Shown here piece by piece: positions 9,088 through 17,705 of a stretch of 64,000 nucleotides of DNA (positions within the stretch are counted from its first letter, which is position 1; the number at the start of each line of letters is the position of its first letter). The position numbers and the translations under genes are program-made. The notes beneath the pieces are model-generated. The model ran no database searches, had not been told where the DNA came from, and saw only the letters and a list, made by a program, of their open reading frames with translations. The DNA comes from Bog-756 sp963833585 (lineage in GTDB: Bacteria > Actinomycetota > Acidimicrobiia > Acidimicrobiales > RAAP-2): NCBI GenBank assembly GCA_963833585.1, contig CAWHYF010000003.1, forward strand, positions 62,001-126,000. The letters are read 5' to 3'.

Positions 9088-9284
9088 TGCGGGTCGTGGT
9101 GGACCTCGACCTGTGCCAAGGTCACGGTGTATGCGAGTCGGAAGCACCCCTGGTGTTCGAGCTGGCCAAGCGTGAGACCGTGGCCATCCTGGACGACGCA
9201 CCTCCGGAAGAACGACGGGCCGAGGTCGAGGCCGCCGTCCGCTACTGCCCCACATCCGCCCTACACATCATCGAAGAGGAGTAG
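9087..9284 (+). CDS. [3Fe-4S]-type ferredoxin, redox partner of CYP51
   Basis: 65 residues from ATG 9087 (TGATG overlap with cyp51). Cluster ligands C10-QGHGV-C16 and C54-P; the Cys position that would complete a [4Fe-4S] centre is replaced by His/Gly, as in actinobacterial P450 ferredoxins. Acidic tail HIIEEE. Tight coupling to cyp51 mirrors Rv0763c-Rv0764c of M. tuberculosis. It would hand electrons from a ferredoxin reductase, encoded elsewhere, to one or both P450s. Confidence 0.92.
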   Translation: MRVVVDLDLCQGHGVCESEAPLVFELAKRETVAILDDAPPEERRAEVEAAVRYCPTSALHIIEEE

Positions 9285-9287
9285 CCC

Positions 9288-9851
9288 ATGCCGTCGTTCC
9301 CCCGTAGTGAACTCGAAGAGATGATGCAGAGGTGGCTGGACATCAACCGGCGCTGCGAGGAACAGCTCGACTGGCTGCCCATGGCCGAGATGTACACCGA
9401 CGACGCCACCTATGGGTGGAACGTCGGACCGACCGACGAGTTCATGGCCGTGGGCAAGGAGGAGATCCGGGACTACGCTCTGGGCCTCGAGATGGAGGGC
9501 CTGGGGGGGTGGACCTACCCGTACCAGCGGGTGCTGATCGACGACGTGCAGGGGGAGATCCTTGGTCTGTGGAAGCAGATCGCCGACGTGACCCGGCCCG
9601 ATGGTTCGCACTACGAGATCGCCGGGCTGGGGGGCAGCTGGTTCCGCTACGCGGGCAACTTCCAGTGGAGCTGGCAACGGGACTTCTTCGACGTGGGCAA
9701 CGCCACCGCCACCTTCATCGAGATGATCAACGCCGGGGTGCTGACCCCCGGGATGCAGAAGCGCCTGGAGAAGTCGACGTCGGGCCGGCGGCAGCCCGGT
9801 CACTACCGGGTGGGTCAGGCCCCGGTGGGACTGTGGGAGGGCGTCGAGTAA
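9288..9851 (+). CDS. SnoaL-like/NTF2-fold protein, last gene of the cyp51 operon
   Basis: 187 residues starting 3 bp after the ferredoxin stop. The N-terminal helix ELEEMMQRWLDINRR is followed by LDWLPMAEMYTDDATYGWNVGPTDEFMAVGKEEI, the layout of the NTF2/SnoaL cone-shaped fold, and a strand-rich middle. C-terminal ~40 residues are Gly/Pro-rich and divergent. It resembles the conserved hypothetical next to cyp51 in mycobacteria (Rv0762c position). No catalytic motif can be named; isomerase, hydratase or binding roles are all possible. Confidence 0.75.
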   Translation: MPSFPRSELEEMMQRWLDINRRCEEQLDWLPMAEMYTDDATYGWNVGPTDEFMAVGKEEIRDYALGLEMEGLGGWTYPYQRVLIDDVQGEILGLWKQIADVTRPDGSHYEIAGLGGSWFRYAGNFQWSWQRDFFDVGNATATFIEMINAGVLTPGMQKRLEKSTSGRRQPGHYRVGQAPVGLWEGVE

Positions 9852-9963
9852 GGGTGGAGGCCCAGCCCGGCGGCTCCGACGGCGGGTGATCGCCGCGGAC
9901 TGATGGGTCGGTGCGACCGGGCGCCCGGCGACCAGCGGTGGTCGCGGTGACCGGCAGTCGGTC

Positions 9964-11058
9964 TCAGAGGCCGGCGAAGGCGTCGACCACCCCGGTACGC
10001 CAGGCCTTCAACTCCTCGGAGTGCGCCGAGTCGGTCCGGCCCATCCGGACCACGACCAGGTCCAGCCGCGGGCAGATGTCGACATACTGCCCGTCGTGGC
10101 CGGCGGCCCAGAAGGTTCCCTGCGGGTGGTTCCGGGTCCACCAGTGGGAGCCGTAGTAGTCGCCGCCGTCGGGATCGACCGAACGGGGCCGGCGACCGTG
10201 GTCGACCCAGCCCTCCGGAAGCAGCCGCCGCCCGTCCCACACCCCGTCGCGCAGGTACCACAGGCCGAACCGGGCGTAGTCGCGGGCGGTGGCGTAGACG
10301 TACGAGGCGGCCAGCCAGGTCCCGGCGTCGTCGAAGGAGGCGGTGGCCGAGGTCATCCCCAGTGGTCGGAACACCCGGTGAGCCACGAAGTCCCGGTAGG
10401 GCTGACCGGGCCCGACGGTGCGGGCCACGATGCCCGAGATGATGTTGCTGGTGCCACTGGAGTAGTTGAACCGGGTTCCCGGCGCGGCGGCCAGGGGGCG
10501 GTCGGCGGCGAAGGCCGCCATGTCCTTCCGGCCCCGGCCGAACAGCATCTGGAGGACGTCTGAGGCCTGCGCATCGTCGTACTCCTCCACGAAGTCGAGA
10601 CCGTCGCGCATGTCGAGGAGGTGCTGGAGGGTGATCTCCCGCCGGGGATCACCGGCGACCTGCCACCGCGGCACCGGGGCGGGCGCGTCGAGCACCAGGC
10701 GGCCCTCGGCCACCAGCATGCCGACCACCGCGTGGAGCATGGACTTGGCCATGGACCACGACAGCAGGGGGGTGTCCGCCGTCACCGGCTTGCCCGGCTT
10801 GTCCCATTGGGGCAGCAGCCCCCCGTAGCGCTCGAGTACCAGTCGTCCCCGGTGGACGACGACCACGGCGTAGGTGTCGTGCAACGGGCCGTCGGGGTCG
10901 AACGCCGACTCCAAGGCCGGATCGAGGTCCACCCCTTCGGGCAGGGGGCCCTCGGGCCACAACGCCCCGGGCCACGGGACCCCCGCCGGCTGGGCCGGTA
11001 GGGGGTACAGCGGGAACGGGATCGGGCCCGGGGCGCTCACGGCACCGAAGTCTGGCAC
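9964..11058 (-). CDS. serine hydrolase, beta-lactamase/class C-like
   Basis: Beta-lactamase-type fold. The S-x-x-K nucleophile is in LSWSMAKSM (about Ser102-Lys105 from GTG 11058), the second element is NYSSGTSN (Tyr of YxS/N), and GHDGQ stands in for the KTG strand. TLQHLLDMRDGLDF and FGLWYLRDGVWDGRRLLP are typical of esterase/DD-peptidase-like members. No signal peptide is seen at GTG 11058 or the alternative GTG 11040. Frame extends upstream into the neighbour, so the start is uncertain by up to 60 residues. Physiological substrate unknown. Confidence 0.82.
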   Translation of the reverse strand: MPDFGAVSAPGPIPFPLYPLPAQPAGVPWPGALWPEGPLPEGVDLDPALESAFDPDGPLHDTYAVVVVHRGRLVLERYGGLLPQWDKPGKPVTADTPLLSWSMAKSMLHAVVGMLVAEGRLVLDAPAPVPRWQVAGDPRREITLQHLLDMRDGLDFVEEYDDAQASDVLQMLFGRGRKDMAAFAADRPLAAAPGTRFNYSSGTSNIISGIVARTVGPGQPYRDFVAHRVFRPLGMTSATASFDDAGTWLAASYVYATARDYARFGLWYLRDGVWDGRRLLPEGWVDHGRRPRSVDPDGGDYYGSHWWTRNHPQGTFWAAGHDGQYVDICPRLDLVVVRMGRTDSAHSEELKAWRTGVVDAFAGL

Positions 11059-11083
11059 CGGGTCGGCTCGTCCCGTCCCGAGC

Positions 11084-12154
11084 TCAACCGGCCGGGGCCC
11101 GCCAGTCGATCCATCCCCCGTGCTGCTGGACGACGGCCAGCAGGTGGGGGTGGGCGGTGCCCCCCTCCAAGAGGACCGCGCCGAGGACGTGGGCCTGGGC
11201 GCCGTGGCGGTCGGTGAGCGAGGGCTCGGCCACACCCACCACCGTGCCGGCGCTGTCGGCCGACAGCCAAGCCACCGGACGCCGCTCGGAGGCCCGGGCC
11301 AGTTGGTCGGTGAACTCGCGGCGCTGGTCCAGCGGGAAGTAGGCGAAGGACCAGCTGGTCACCACCACCACCGCCACCCCGTCGTCCAGTTGGTCGATCA
11401 CCTTCGGGAGGGTGTCGACGGCCCCGCCCGCCAGTACCGGCGGCAGGTCGGCCTGGGCCAGGCGGATCGAGGCCGCCGTCCGCTCGAGGCGGCCGGTGTC
11501 GGGCCACACGCAGGCCAGCAGCCAGCGGGCGTCGTCGGGGTCGCCGAGGTCGATCGGGGAGCGGTCGATGCCCAGCCGAGTCGTGGGGACCGGGAGCCGG
11601 CCGGCGATGGGCGGTGCACCGCCCCGCACCTCACAGCCCACCAGCACCGGCGAGTCGGGGGGGCCGGTGGCGCCGTGATCGCCGTAGTCGAGCCGGTACC
11701 GGTCACACAACAGGTTGAGCCCGGCGCTGGCCCCCACGTCGACCAGCGCGAAGGGGAGCCCGATCCGCCCGGCGACCCAGGTCAGACCGGGGCCGATCAG
11801 CGCGCTCCGGCCGCAGTCGTTGGTCTGCACCCGGCGGAAGGCCAACAGTTCGGAGATCCTGTCCCGTCGGGAGTGGCACACCTCGAGGAACAGGGGGCCG
11901 GGATCCGCCCGGGAGTGGCCGGCGTACACCTCGGACAGCGGATGGTCGAGCCCGTCGAGGAGGAGGTAGTGCACCGCGCCGAGCAGTGTCGGGGGCAGAT
12001 GGGCCTCGGGGGGCGCGGCCCGGACCAGGTCGAGGACCGTGCGGTCCCGGGCCACCACCGTGGCGATCCGTTCATAGAGCGGTGAGTAGCCCCGGAACTG
12101 GTGGTGGGCGAACCAGTCCCACAGCTGGCCCAGTTCGTCCCCGTCCCCGGTCAT
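11084..12154 (-). CDS. DUF2332 family protein
   Basis: About 356 residues from ATG 12154 (MTGDGDELGQLWDWFAHHQF); an in-frame start at 12223 is possible but adds a sequence without family resemblance. Conserved DUF2332 features: SPLYERIA, LEVCHSRRDRISELLAFRRVQTNDCGRSA, the VDVGASAGLNLL motif and a WSFAYFP segment. The DVGASAGLNLL motif looks like an S-adenosylmethionine-type nucleotide loop, but the family's activity is not established. Neighbouring serine hydrolase follows after 25 bp on the same strand. Confidence 0.85.
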   Translation of the reverse strand: MTGDGDELGQLWDWFAHHQFRGYSPLYERIATVVARDRTVLDLVRAAPPEAHLPPTLLGAVHYLLLDGLDHPLSEVYAGHSRADPGPLFLEVCHSRRDRISELLAFRRVQTNDCGRSALIGPGLTWVAGRIGLPFALVDVGASAGLNLLCDRYRLDYGDHGATGPPDSPVLVGCEVRGGAPPIAGRLPVPTTRLGIDRSPIDLGDPDDARWLLACVWPDTGRLERTAASIRLAQADLPPVLAGGAVDTLPKVIDQLDDGVAVVVVTSWSFAYFPLDQRREFTDQLARASERRPVAWLSADSAGTVVGVAEPSLTDRHGAQAHVLGAVLLEGGTAHPHLLAVVQQHGGWIDWRAPAG

Positions 12155-12229
12155 CCACCCATTCTTCCACCGGGCGGTCCGGCCGACGGAGCTCGGGGGA
12201 GCCGGCACCGGACGGTCGCCCACCGGGGC

Positions 12230-13180
12230 CTAGGGGACGAGGATGATCTTGCCGTGGGTGTGCCCCACGGCCAGCTGGCGGAGGGCGTCGGCCGCCCGGG
12301 TCAGCGGATAGGTGGCCGCCACCCGGACCGACAGCGTGCCCGCCTCGACCCGCCGCACCAGCTCCATCCGGGCCGCACTCCGGATCTCGACCCCCGGGTC
12401 GGCACCCGGTGCCCCGCCCAGGACCCTCAGCCCGAGCTCGAGCCCGCGCCGGGCGTTGGCGATGGTGGCGATCCGGTCCCGGTCGGCCACCAGGGCCACC
12501 GACACGTCGATGGCCTCGTCGGTTCCCACCGTGTCGATGGCGGCGTCCACGCCGTCGGGGGTCAGGGCCCTGATGCGCTCGAGCAGGCCCTCGCCGTAGG
12601 CCACCGGTTCGGCCCCCAGACGGCGCAGGTGGGCATGGGCCGACCCGCTGGCGGTGCCGATGACCCGGGCCCCGTCGGCCACCGCCAGTTGGACGGCGGC
12701 CAGTCCCACGCCCCCCGAGGAACCGTGGACCACCACCGTGTCACCGGCACCCACCCCGGTGGCGCGCAAGGCATGCACCGCGGTGACCCCGGTCAGCATG
12801 AGGCCGGCGGCCTCCCCGAAGGAGAGCGCCGACGGCTTGGGCACCGCGACGTCCCCGTCCACCACCAGCTGGGAGGCGTACCCACCGACGATTCGGTAGA
12901 GGATCACCGGGTCGCCGAGGCGGATCGCTCCGGCCGGCCCCACCGCCCCACCGTCGCCCACCGCGGTCACCGTACCGGCGGCCTCCGAGCCCACCGGCAG
13001 CGGCAGCTGTGACCGGTCGGCGCCGAACGAGCCACTGAACAGCTTGTAGTCGACCGGGTTGGTGCCCACCCCCCGGACATCCACCGAGATCTGACCGGGA
13101 CCGGGCGCCGGCACCGGCTGCTCCACCACCTCGAGCACCTCGGGCCCCCCGAAGTCCCTCGCCACCACCCTGGTCGCCAT
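12230..13180 (-). CDS. zinc-independent quinone oxidoreductase-like MDR family protein
   Basis: 316 residues from ATG 13180 (MATRVVARDFGGPEVLEVVE). Medium-chain reductase layout: N-terminal GroES-like domain with VGTNPVDYKLFSG, GSEAAGTVTAVG, then the Rossmann motif VHGSSGGVGLAAVQLA (~residues 140-155) and C-terminal HTHGKIILVP. No catalytic zinc Cys/His set, so it belongs to the zeta-crystallin/QOR group that reduces quinones or enones with NADPH. Separate promoter region from the patatin gene upstream (about 70 bp). Confidence 0.88.
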   Translation of the reverse strand: MATRVVARDFGGPEVLEVVEQPVPAPGPGQISVDVRGVGTNPVDYKLFSGSFGADRSQLPLPVGSEAAGTVTAVGDGGAVGPAGAIRLGDPVILYRIVGGYASQLVVDGDVAVPKPSALSFGEAAGLMLTGVTAVHALRATGVGAGDTVVVHGSSGGVGLAAVQLAVADGARVIGTASGSAHAHLRRLGAEPVAYGEGLLERIRALTPDGVDAAIDTVGTDEAIDVSVALVADRDRIATIANARRGLELGLRVLGGAPGADPGVEIRSAARMELVRRVEAGTLSVRVAATYPLTRAADALRQLAVGHTHGKIILVP

Positions 13181-13250
13181 AGGGGGTGCAACCGGGACGG
13201 GATCGGGCCTATTCCGGCCCGGCATCCCGGCGGGTGTCCACCGGCCAGGG

Positions 13251-14087
13251 TCAGTCGACCCACAGCTGCAGTACGGAGCCGACCGCTTCCCGTCCCTGCC
13301 GCCGGCCGGCTCGGGCGGCCGGTGCCCGCACCCCCGGGTCGAGCGCATCGTCGCCGAAGGCCCGCTGCGACGCGGCGTCGGGCGAGAGGACGGCCGCCCG
13401 GCCGGCGGCCTCCACCGCGGTCAGCTGTGCGGTGAGGTCGGGGTCGACCATTGGGGCCAGCACCAGGACCCGGGTGAAGCCCTCGACCAGGTCGGCGTTG
13501 ACCAGGGAGTGGACGCCCCCGTCGATGTAGCGGGACGGGCCGATGGTCACCGGTGGCCAGATTCCCGGGACCGCGCTGCTCGCCGCCACCGCATCGATCA
13601 GGCCGGCACCTGACGCCCGGTCGAACATCCGCCGTTGCCCGGTGGCGGCGTCGACGGCCACGGTGGCCATCCGACGCTCCGGCCACTGGTCCGAAGGCAG
13701 CCGGCCGGCCACCACGGCCCGACGGACCGCCTGGGGCACGGTGTCGGCGGCCAGGGCCATCGACCCGATCCGGCGACGACGCTCGGCGGGGTCGGCGACC
13801 TCCTCGAGCAGTCGGGCCATGGTGTCCCAGAGGTCGGCGACGGACCTCCCGGTTGGACGCAGCTCCTCGTTCTGGAGGGCCGGGTCGACTTGGCGTTCGA
13901 AGCAGCCGGCCAGGGGCAGTCCCCAGGCCAGCTGGGCCGCCACGGTGGATCCGGCCGAGGTGCCCACGATGAGGTCGGCGCGGTCGACGGGCAGCCCCCC
14001 TTCCGACAGACCGAGCAGCATCCCGGTTTGCCAGGCGATCCCGGCCAGCCCCCCTCCGCCGAGGACCAAGGCCCGGTCCCTGCTCAT
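13251..14087 (-). CDS. patatin-like phospholipase family protein
   Basis: 278 residues. LVLGGGGLAGIAWQTG supplies the oxyanion-hole glycines, LIVGTSAGSTVAA carries the nucleophile Ser (GxSxG), and RYIDGGVHSLVNADL carries the catalytic Asp (DGG), so the Ser-Asp dyad is complete. No signal peptide or transmembrane helix; presumably a cytosolic lipase/esterase. C-terminus is Arg/Ala-rich and extends past the fold. 31 bp separate it from the universal stress protein gene. Confidence 0.9.
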   Translation of the reverse strand: MSRDRALVLGGGGLAGIAWQTGMLLGLSEGGLPVDRADLIVGTSAGSTVAAQLAWGLPLAGCFERQVDPALQNEELRPTGRSVADLWDTMARLLEEVADPAERRRRIGSMALAADTVPQAVRRAVVAGRLPSDQWPERRMATVAVDAATGQRRMFDRASGAGLIDAVAASSAVPGIWPPVTIGPSRYIDGGVHSLVNADLVEGFTRVLVLAPMVDPDLTAQLTAVEAAGRAAVLSPDAASQRAFGDDALDPGVRAPAARAGRRQGREAVGSVLQLWVD

Positions 14088-14118
14088 GTCCGGGATCGGT
14101 CTCCGCTCGTGTCGGGCC

Positions 14119-14559
14119 TCAAGGCCGATCGGTGTCGACGATCAGCAGGCTGCAGGGACTGTGGTGGGACACCTTGTTGGGCACACTGCCCAGCAGCCTC
14201 CTGACTCCCGACATCCCCCGGTTCCCGACCACCAGCAGGTCGGCCTGGACCGCTTCGGCCACCTTGACCAGCGCATCGGCCGGCTCGCCGTCGTAGGTCT
14301 CCATCTCGGCCGTCACGCCCTGGCTCGAGGCCTGGGCCAGGAACTCGGTCCGCACCCGCTGGGCCTCCTCGGTCCGGTCCTCGTTGGTGATGACCACCGC
14401 GGCGGCATCGAGTTGGGCGCTGGCCGCGGTCATGACCGGCCGGAGGACGTACACGCCGTGTACCCGGGCACCGGTCAGCCGGGCCAGGTCGAGGGCCCGC
14501 CCGACGGCCACCCCGGCCCGCTCCGATCCGTCCGTACCGACGACGATGACGCTGAACAC
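14119..14559 (-). CDS. universal stress protein (UspA family)
   Basis: 146 residues from GTG 14559, preceded by GGAGGTGG 4 nt upstream. VFSVIVVGTDGSERAGVAVGRAL at the N-terminus and the ATP-binding GNRGMSGVRRLLGSVPNKVSHHSPCSLLIV at the C-terminus (G-2x-G-9x-G-(S/T) spacing) identify an ATP-binding single-domain USP. A longer frame upstream exists only through GC bias. It may help dormancy or stress adaptation, but no condition can be read from the sequence. Confidence 0.9.
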   Translation of the reverse strand: MFSVIVVGTDGSERAGVAVGRALDLARLTGARVHGVYVLRPVMTAASAQLDAAAVVITNEDRTEEAQRVRTEFLAQASSQGVTAEMETYDGEPADALVKVAEAVQADLLVVGNRGMSGVRRLLGSVPNKVSHHSPCSLLIVDTDRP

Positions 14560-14761
14560 GGGGCCACCTCCAACCAGTCGCACCTCCGCCGCCGAGGCGA
14601 CCTCGTCGACGTGGAGCACCGCGCCACGCGGTGCGGGCGGGTGGGACGCTACCAGAGGGCGTCCCCTCCTTCCGGTCCCGGCCCGAGGCCGGTCCCCGTC
14701 ACACGCCGACGGTCCGGCCGTCGGCTCCGACGGCGGGTGAGCCCGGCGGCCGGCCCGTGGA

Positions 14762-14767
14762 TAGGGT
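14762..14767 (+). promoter_or_regulatory. -10 box (TAGGGT) for leaderless ICL-family gene
   Basis: TAGGGT lies 6 nt before GTG 14774, the same geometry seen at several other genes in this window. It supports GTG 14774 as both transcription and translation start. Confidence 0.5.
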
Positions 14768-14773
14768 TTGGCC

Positions 14774-15592
14774 GTGGAGTCCCAGCGTGCGCGAGCGGCG
14801 AGCTTTCTCGCCTCCCACCGTGGGGCGGGTCCCCTGCTGGTCCCCAACGCCTGGGACGTCGGCTCGGCCCGCCTGTTCGCCGGACTGGGGTTCGAGGCCC
14901 TGGCCACCACCAGCAGCGGCTTCGCCGCCACCCGAGGACGGCTGGACGGCACGATGACCCGGGACGAGGTCCTCGAACACGTCGCCGACATGGTGGCGGC
15001 CACCCCCCTCCCCGTCTCGGCCGATCTCGAGAACGGCTACGGCGACGATCCGGGCACGGTGGCCGAGACGGTACGGATGGCCCTGCAACGCGGTCTGGCC
15101 GGCTGCTCCATCGAAGATTCGTCCGGTCGGGTCGACCAGCCGCTCTACGACCTCGACCGGGCCGCCGAGCGGGTGGCGGCCGCCGCCGAGGTGGCCCATG
15201 CCGGCCCGGTCCACCTGGTCCTCACCGGTCGGGCCGAGAACCATCTCCACGGGGTGGCCGACCTCGGGGACACCGTCGGCCGGCTCCAGGCCTACCAGGA
15301 GGCCGGCGCCGACGTCCTGTACGCACCGGGACTGACCGACCTGGGGGACATCCGGCGCCTGGTGCGGTCGGTGGACCGTCCGCTCAACGTGCTGGCCCGA
15401 CCGGGAGGACCGACGCTGGCCGAGCTGGCCGACGCCGGGGTGGCCCGGGTATCGGTCGGTGGCGCGCTGTGCTTCGCCGCGCTCGGCGCCGTGGCCCGGG
15501 CCGCCACCGATCTCCTCGAGAACGGGACCTTCGGGTTCTGGGATCTGTCTGCGGGAGGCCTCGAGGCGGCCCGGGCCGCCTTCGCCGAGTGA
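14774..15592 (+). CDS. isocitrate lyase/PEP mutase family protein
   Basis: 272 residues from GTG 14774. TIM-barrel of the ICL/PEPM superfamily: LLVPNAWDVGSARLFAGLGF, ATTSSGFAA, PVSADLENGYG (metal/substrate loop), GLAGCSIEDSSG (the conserved I-E-D), LTGRAENHL and GADVLYAPGLTD. It lacks the KKCGH/KxCGH signature of true isocitrate lyase, so a C-C lyase or oxaloacetate decarboxylase-like role on a small 2-oxoacid is more likely. A TTG 6 nt upstream is an alternative start. Monocistronic, facing the antiporter gene. Confidence 0.85.
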   Translation: MESQRARAASFLASHRGAGPLLVPNAWDVGSARLFAGLGFEALATTSSGFAATRGRLDGTMTRDEVLEHVADMVAATPLPVSADLENGYGDDPGTVAETVRMALQRGLAGCSIEDSSGRVDQPLYDLDRAAERVAAAAEVAHAGPVHLVLTGRAENHLHGVADLGDTVGRLQAYQEAGADVLYAPGLTDLGDIRRLVRSVDRPLNVLARPGGPTLAELADAGVARVSVGGALCFAALGAVARAATDLLENGTFGFWDLSAGGLEAARAAFAE

Positions 15593-15650
15593 CCCCCGGC
15601 ACGCCGCCACCGGGCACCGTCGCGCCCCGAGCCGACCTCGGGGTGCCCGG

Positions 15651-17262
15651 GTGATCAGCATTGCCGACGGCATCGGCCTGCTCATCGGCATCGTGGTCAT
15701 CGCCACCATCGCCGACCGTCTGCGGATCGCCTACCCCATCCTCCTGGTCATCGCCGGGATCGGTGTGGCCCTCATCCCCACCCAGCACCGGGTCGCAGCT
15801 CCAGCCCGAGTTGGTCCTGCTGGTCTTCCTGCCCCCGCTGATCTACGACGCCTCCCTGGACACCTCGGCCCGTGAGCTCCGGGCCCAGATCCGTCCGATC
15901 CTCTTCCTGGCCGTCGGTCTGGTGGTGGTCACCATGGCCGTCGTCGCCGTGGTCATCCACTCGATCGTCGGGGACATGAGCTGGGCGGTGGCCTTCGCCC
16001 TGGGCGCCATCGTCTCGCCCCCCGACTCCGTGGCCGCCACCCAGATCGCCGGCAAACTGGGGCTCCCCCGCCGTCTGGTCACCATCCTGGGCGGCGAGGG
16101 GATGATGAACGACGCCACGGCCCTGACCGCCTATCAGGTGGCGGTGGCCGCCGTCGGCTCGGCCTTCACCGTGGCCGATGTGGCGTGGAGGTTCTCCTTC
16201 GCCGTGGTGGTCGGAGTGGGCATCGGAGTGGCGGTGGGATGGCTCGGGACCAGGGTCCTGCGCTTCACCGAGACCCCGGTGATCGAGAACACCATGTTGC
16301 TGATCCTCCCTTTCGCCGCGTATCTCCCCGCCGACAAGCTGGGGGCGTCCGGGGTCCTGGGCGTGGTGTCGGCCGGCCTCTATTTCGGCCGCTTCGGCTC
16401 GGCGTCGCTGACCGCCGGCGCCCGACTGCAGCAACGGGAGATCTGGGACCTGATCGTCTTCCTGCTGACCGGACTGTCCTTCCTCCTGGTGGGCCTCGAG
16501 CTCCGACCCATTCTCGACAGCCTGACCAACCGGGAGTCCGGCTCGCTGGTGCTGGAGGCACTGGCCGTGGTGGGTGTGGTGATCGTCGTGCGGATGGTCT
16601 GGATCTTCGGGGCCACCGCGGTGCCCGGCGCGCCGCGCCTGCTCGGCTCGGGCCGGCGCCCGCCCCACCCGTGGCGGGAGTCCACGGTCATCGGCTGGGC
16701 GGGGATGCGCGGTGCGGTGAGCCTGGCGGCATCCTTGGCCCTGCCCCAGTCGTTCCCTCATCGGGACCTGTTGGTCTTCCTGACCTTCGCCGTCATCGTG
16801 GCCACCCTGGTGGGCCAGGGCCTCACCCTGCCCCCGCTCATCCGCCGGCTGGGCCTGGTGACACGGGACGAACAGGAGGCGGTCCTGGTGGCCGAGGCGC
16901 GGCGCCGGCTCACGGTGATCGCGCTGGCCCGCCTGGCGGATCTCACCCGGGGCGAGGACTTCCCCGACGAGGTCGTGGACCGGATTCGCGTCGGGTACGA
17001 GTCCCAGCTGGGGCGCCTCGACCGCCGGCTCGAGGCCCTGGGATCGGGGGGTGGGAGCCGGGGGGGAGACGGTTCCGACCGGGGGGACGGCTCGGCCGGC
17101 CCGGGTAGCCATCTGCACGCCGAGCGGGAGCTGCGCAAGCTGGTGATCGCCACCGAACGGACCGAACTCGACCAGTTGGTGGCCCGTCGGAAGGTCAGCG
17201 AACGGGTGGCGGACGGGGTGCGGGCGGCGCTCGACGTCGACGAGACCACCATGCGGCCCTGA
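15651..17262 (+). CDS. CPA1 family Na+/H+ antiporter, frame broken near 15785
   Basis: The N-terminal helix (ISIADGIGLLIGIVVIATIA, YPILLVIAGIGVALIP) starts at GTG 15651. The remainder, from QLQPELVLLVFLPPLIYDAS onward, is in another frame entered around 15780-15800; total length 1612 nt is one base over a multiple of three. The body has about ten further membrane segments with LGAIVSPPDSVAATQI and the GEGMMNDATAL ion-binding motif of NhaP-type exchangers, then a ~120-residue soluble tail with a Gly/Asp linker. Exports Na+ (or K+) for protons at the membrane. Either an indel artefact or a disrupted gene. Confidence 0.85.
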
Positions 17263-17685
17263 GCGCTCGTCCGCGGTGCTGCGGTCGCGGTCCGATGGCG
17301 CGGCGTGGGCGCTGGCGCGCTGCAGGGCGCCTCCGAGGAGACGCCCTGCAGCCACATGCTGTGTGTTGCACCGGGGTTCCCGTGCGGCGCCGGATGGGAC
17401 CTGGGTCCGGCTAAGTCGCCCGGTGGGTGTCTGGCTGGGATTCGCCAGGTGGTACAGCGAGCCGCCTCAGCGGCCAGCCACCTCCAGGGTCCCGAAACGT
17501 TGACTGCTCAGTTGGACCACCTCCTCTCTCTGGTGAGCACATGGTAGCGCCGGCCGCGACGGGATCGGCCGTATTTGAACCCGAATTTTGCGTGACCGGT
17601 CGGGCGGACCCCCGGGCCCGGTGACGGCGAGATGGCATCTGGGGAGCCGGCCCCGACGGACTGGGCAGATCGGCCCCGGGGTGGG
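17263..17685. other. intergenic region without a recognisable gene
   Basis: About 420 bases between the antiporter stop and the SOS promoter. It holds the strong hairpin at 17320-17351; no coding frame with family resemblance was seen on either strand. Confidence 0.5.
17320..17351 (+). terminator. strong hairpin downstream of antiporter gene
   Basis: CTGCAGGGCG at 17320-17329 pairs perfectly with CGCCCTGCAG at 17342-17351; the 12-base loop contains CTCC/GGAG that can extend the stem after one mismatch. No U-tract follows, as is common for hairpin terminators in GC-rich actinobacteria. It could serve either strand. Confidence 0.5.
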
Positions 17686-17705
17686 TACTATCGAACATAT
17701 GTTCG
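17686..17705 (+). promoter_or_regulatory. SOS promoter: -10 box with overlapping LexA box
   Basis: CGAACATATGTTCG at 17692-17705 is a perfect palindrome matching the actinobacterial LexA site CGAAC-N4-GTTCG. TACTAT at 17686-17691 fits the -10 element, so LexA would cover the promoter and the start of transcription. The first ATG of imuA' (17699) lies inside the LexA box, implying a leaderless transcript. Confidence 0.85.
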
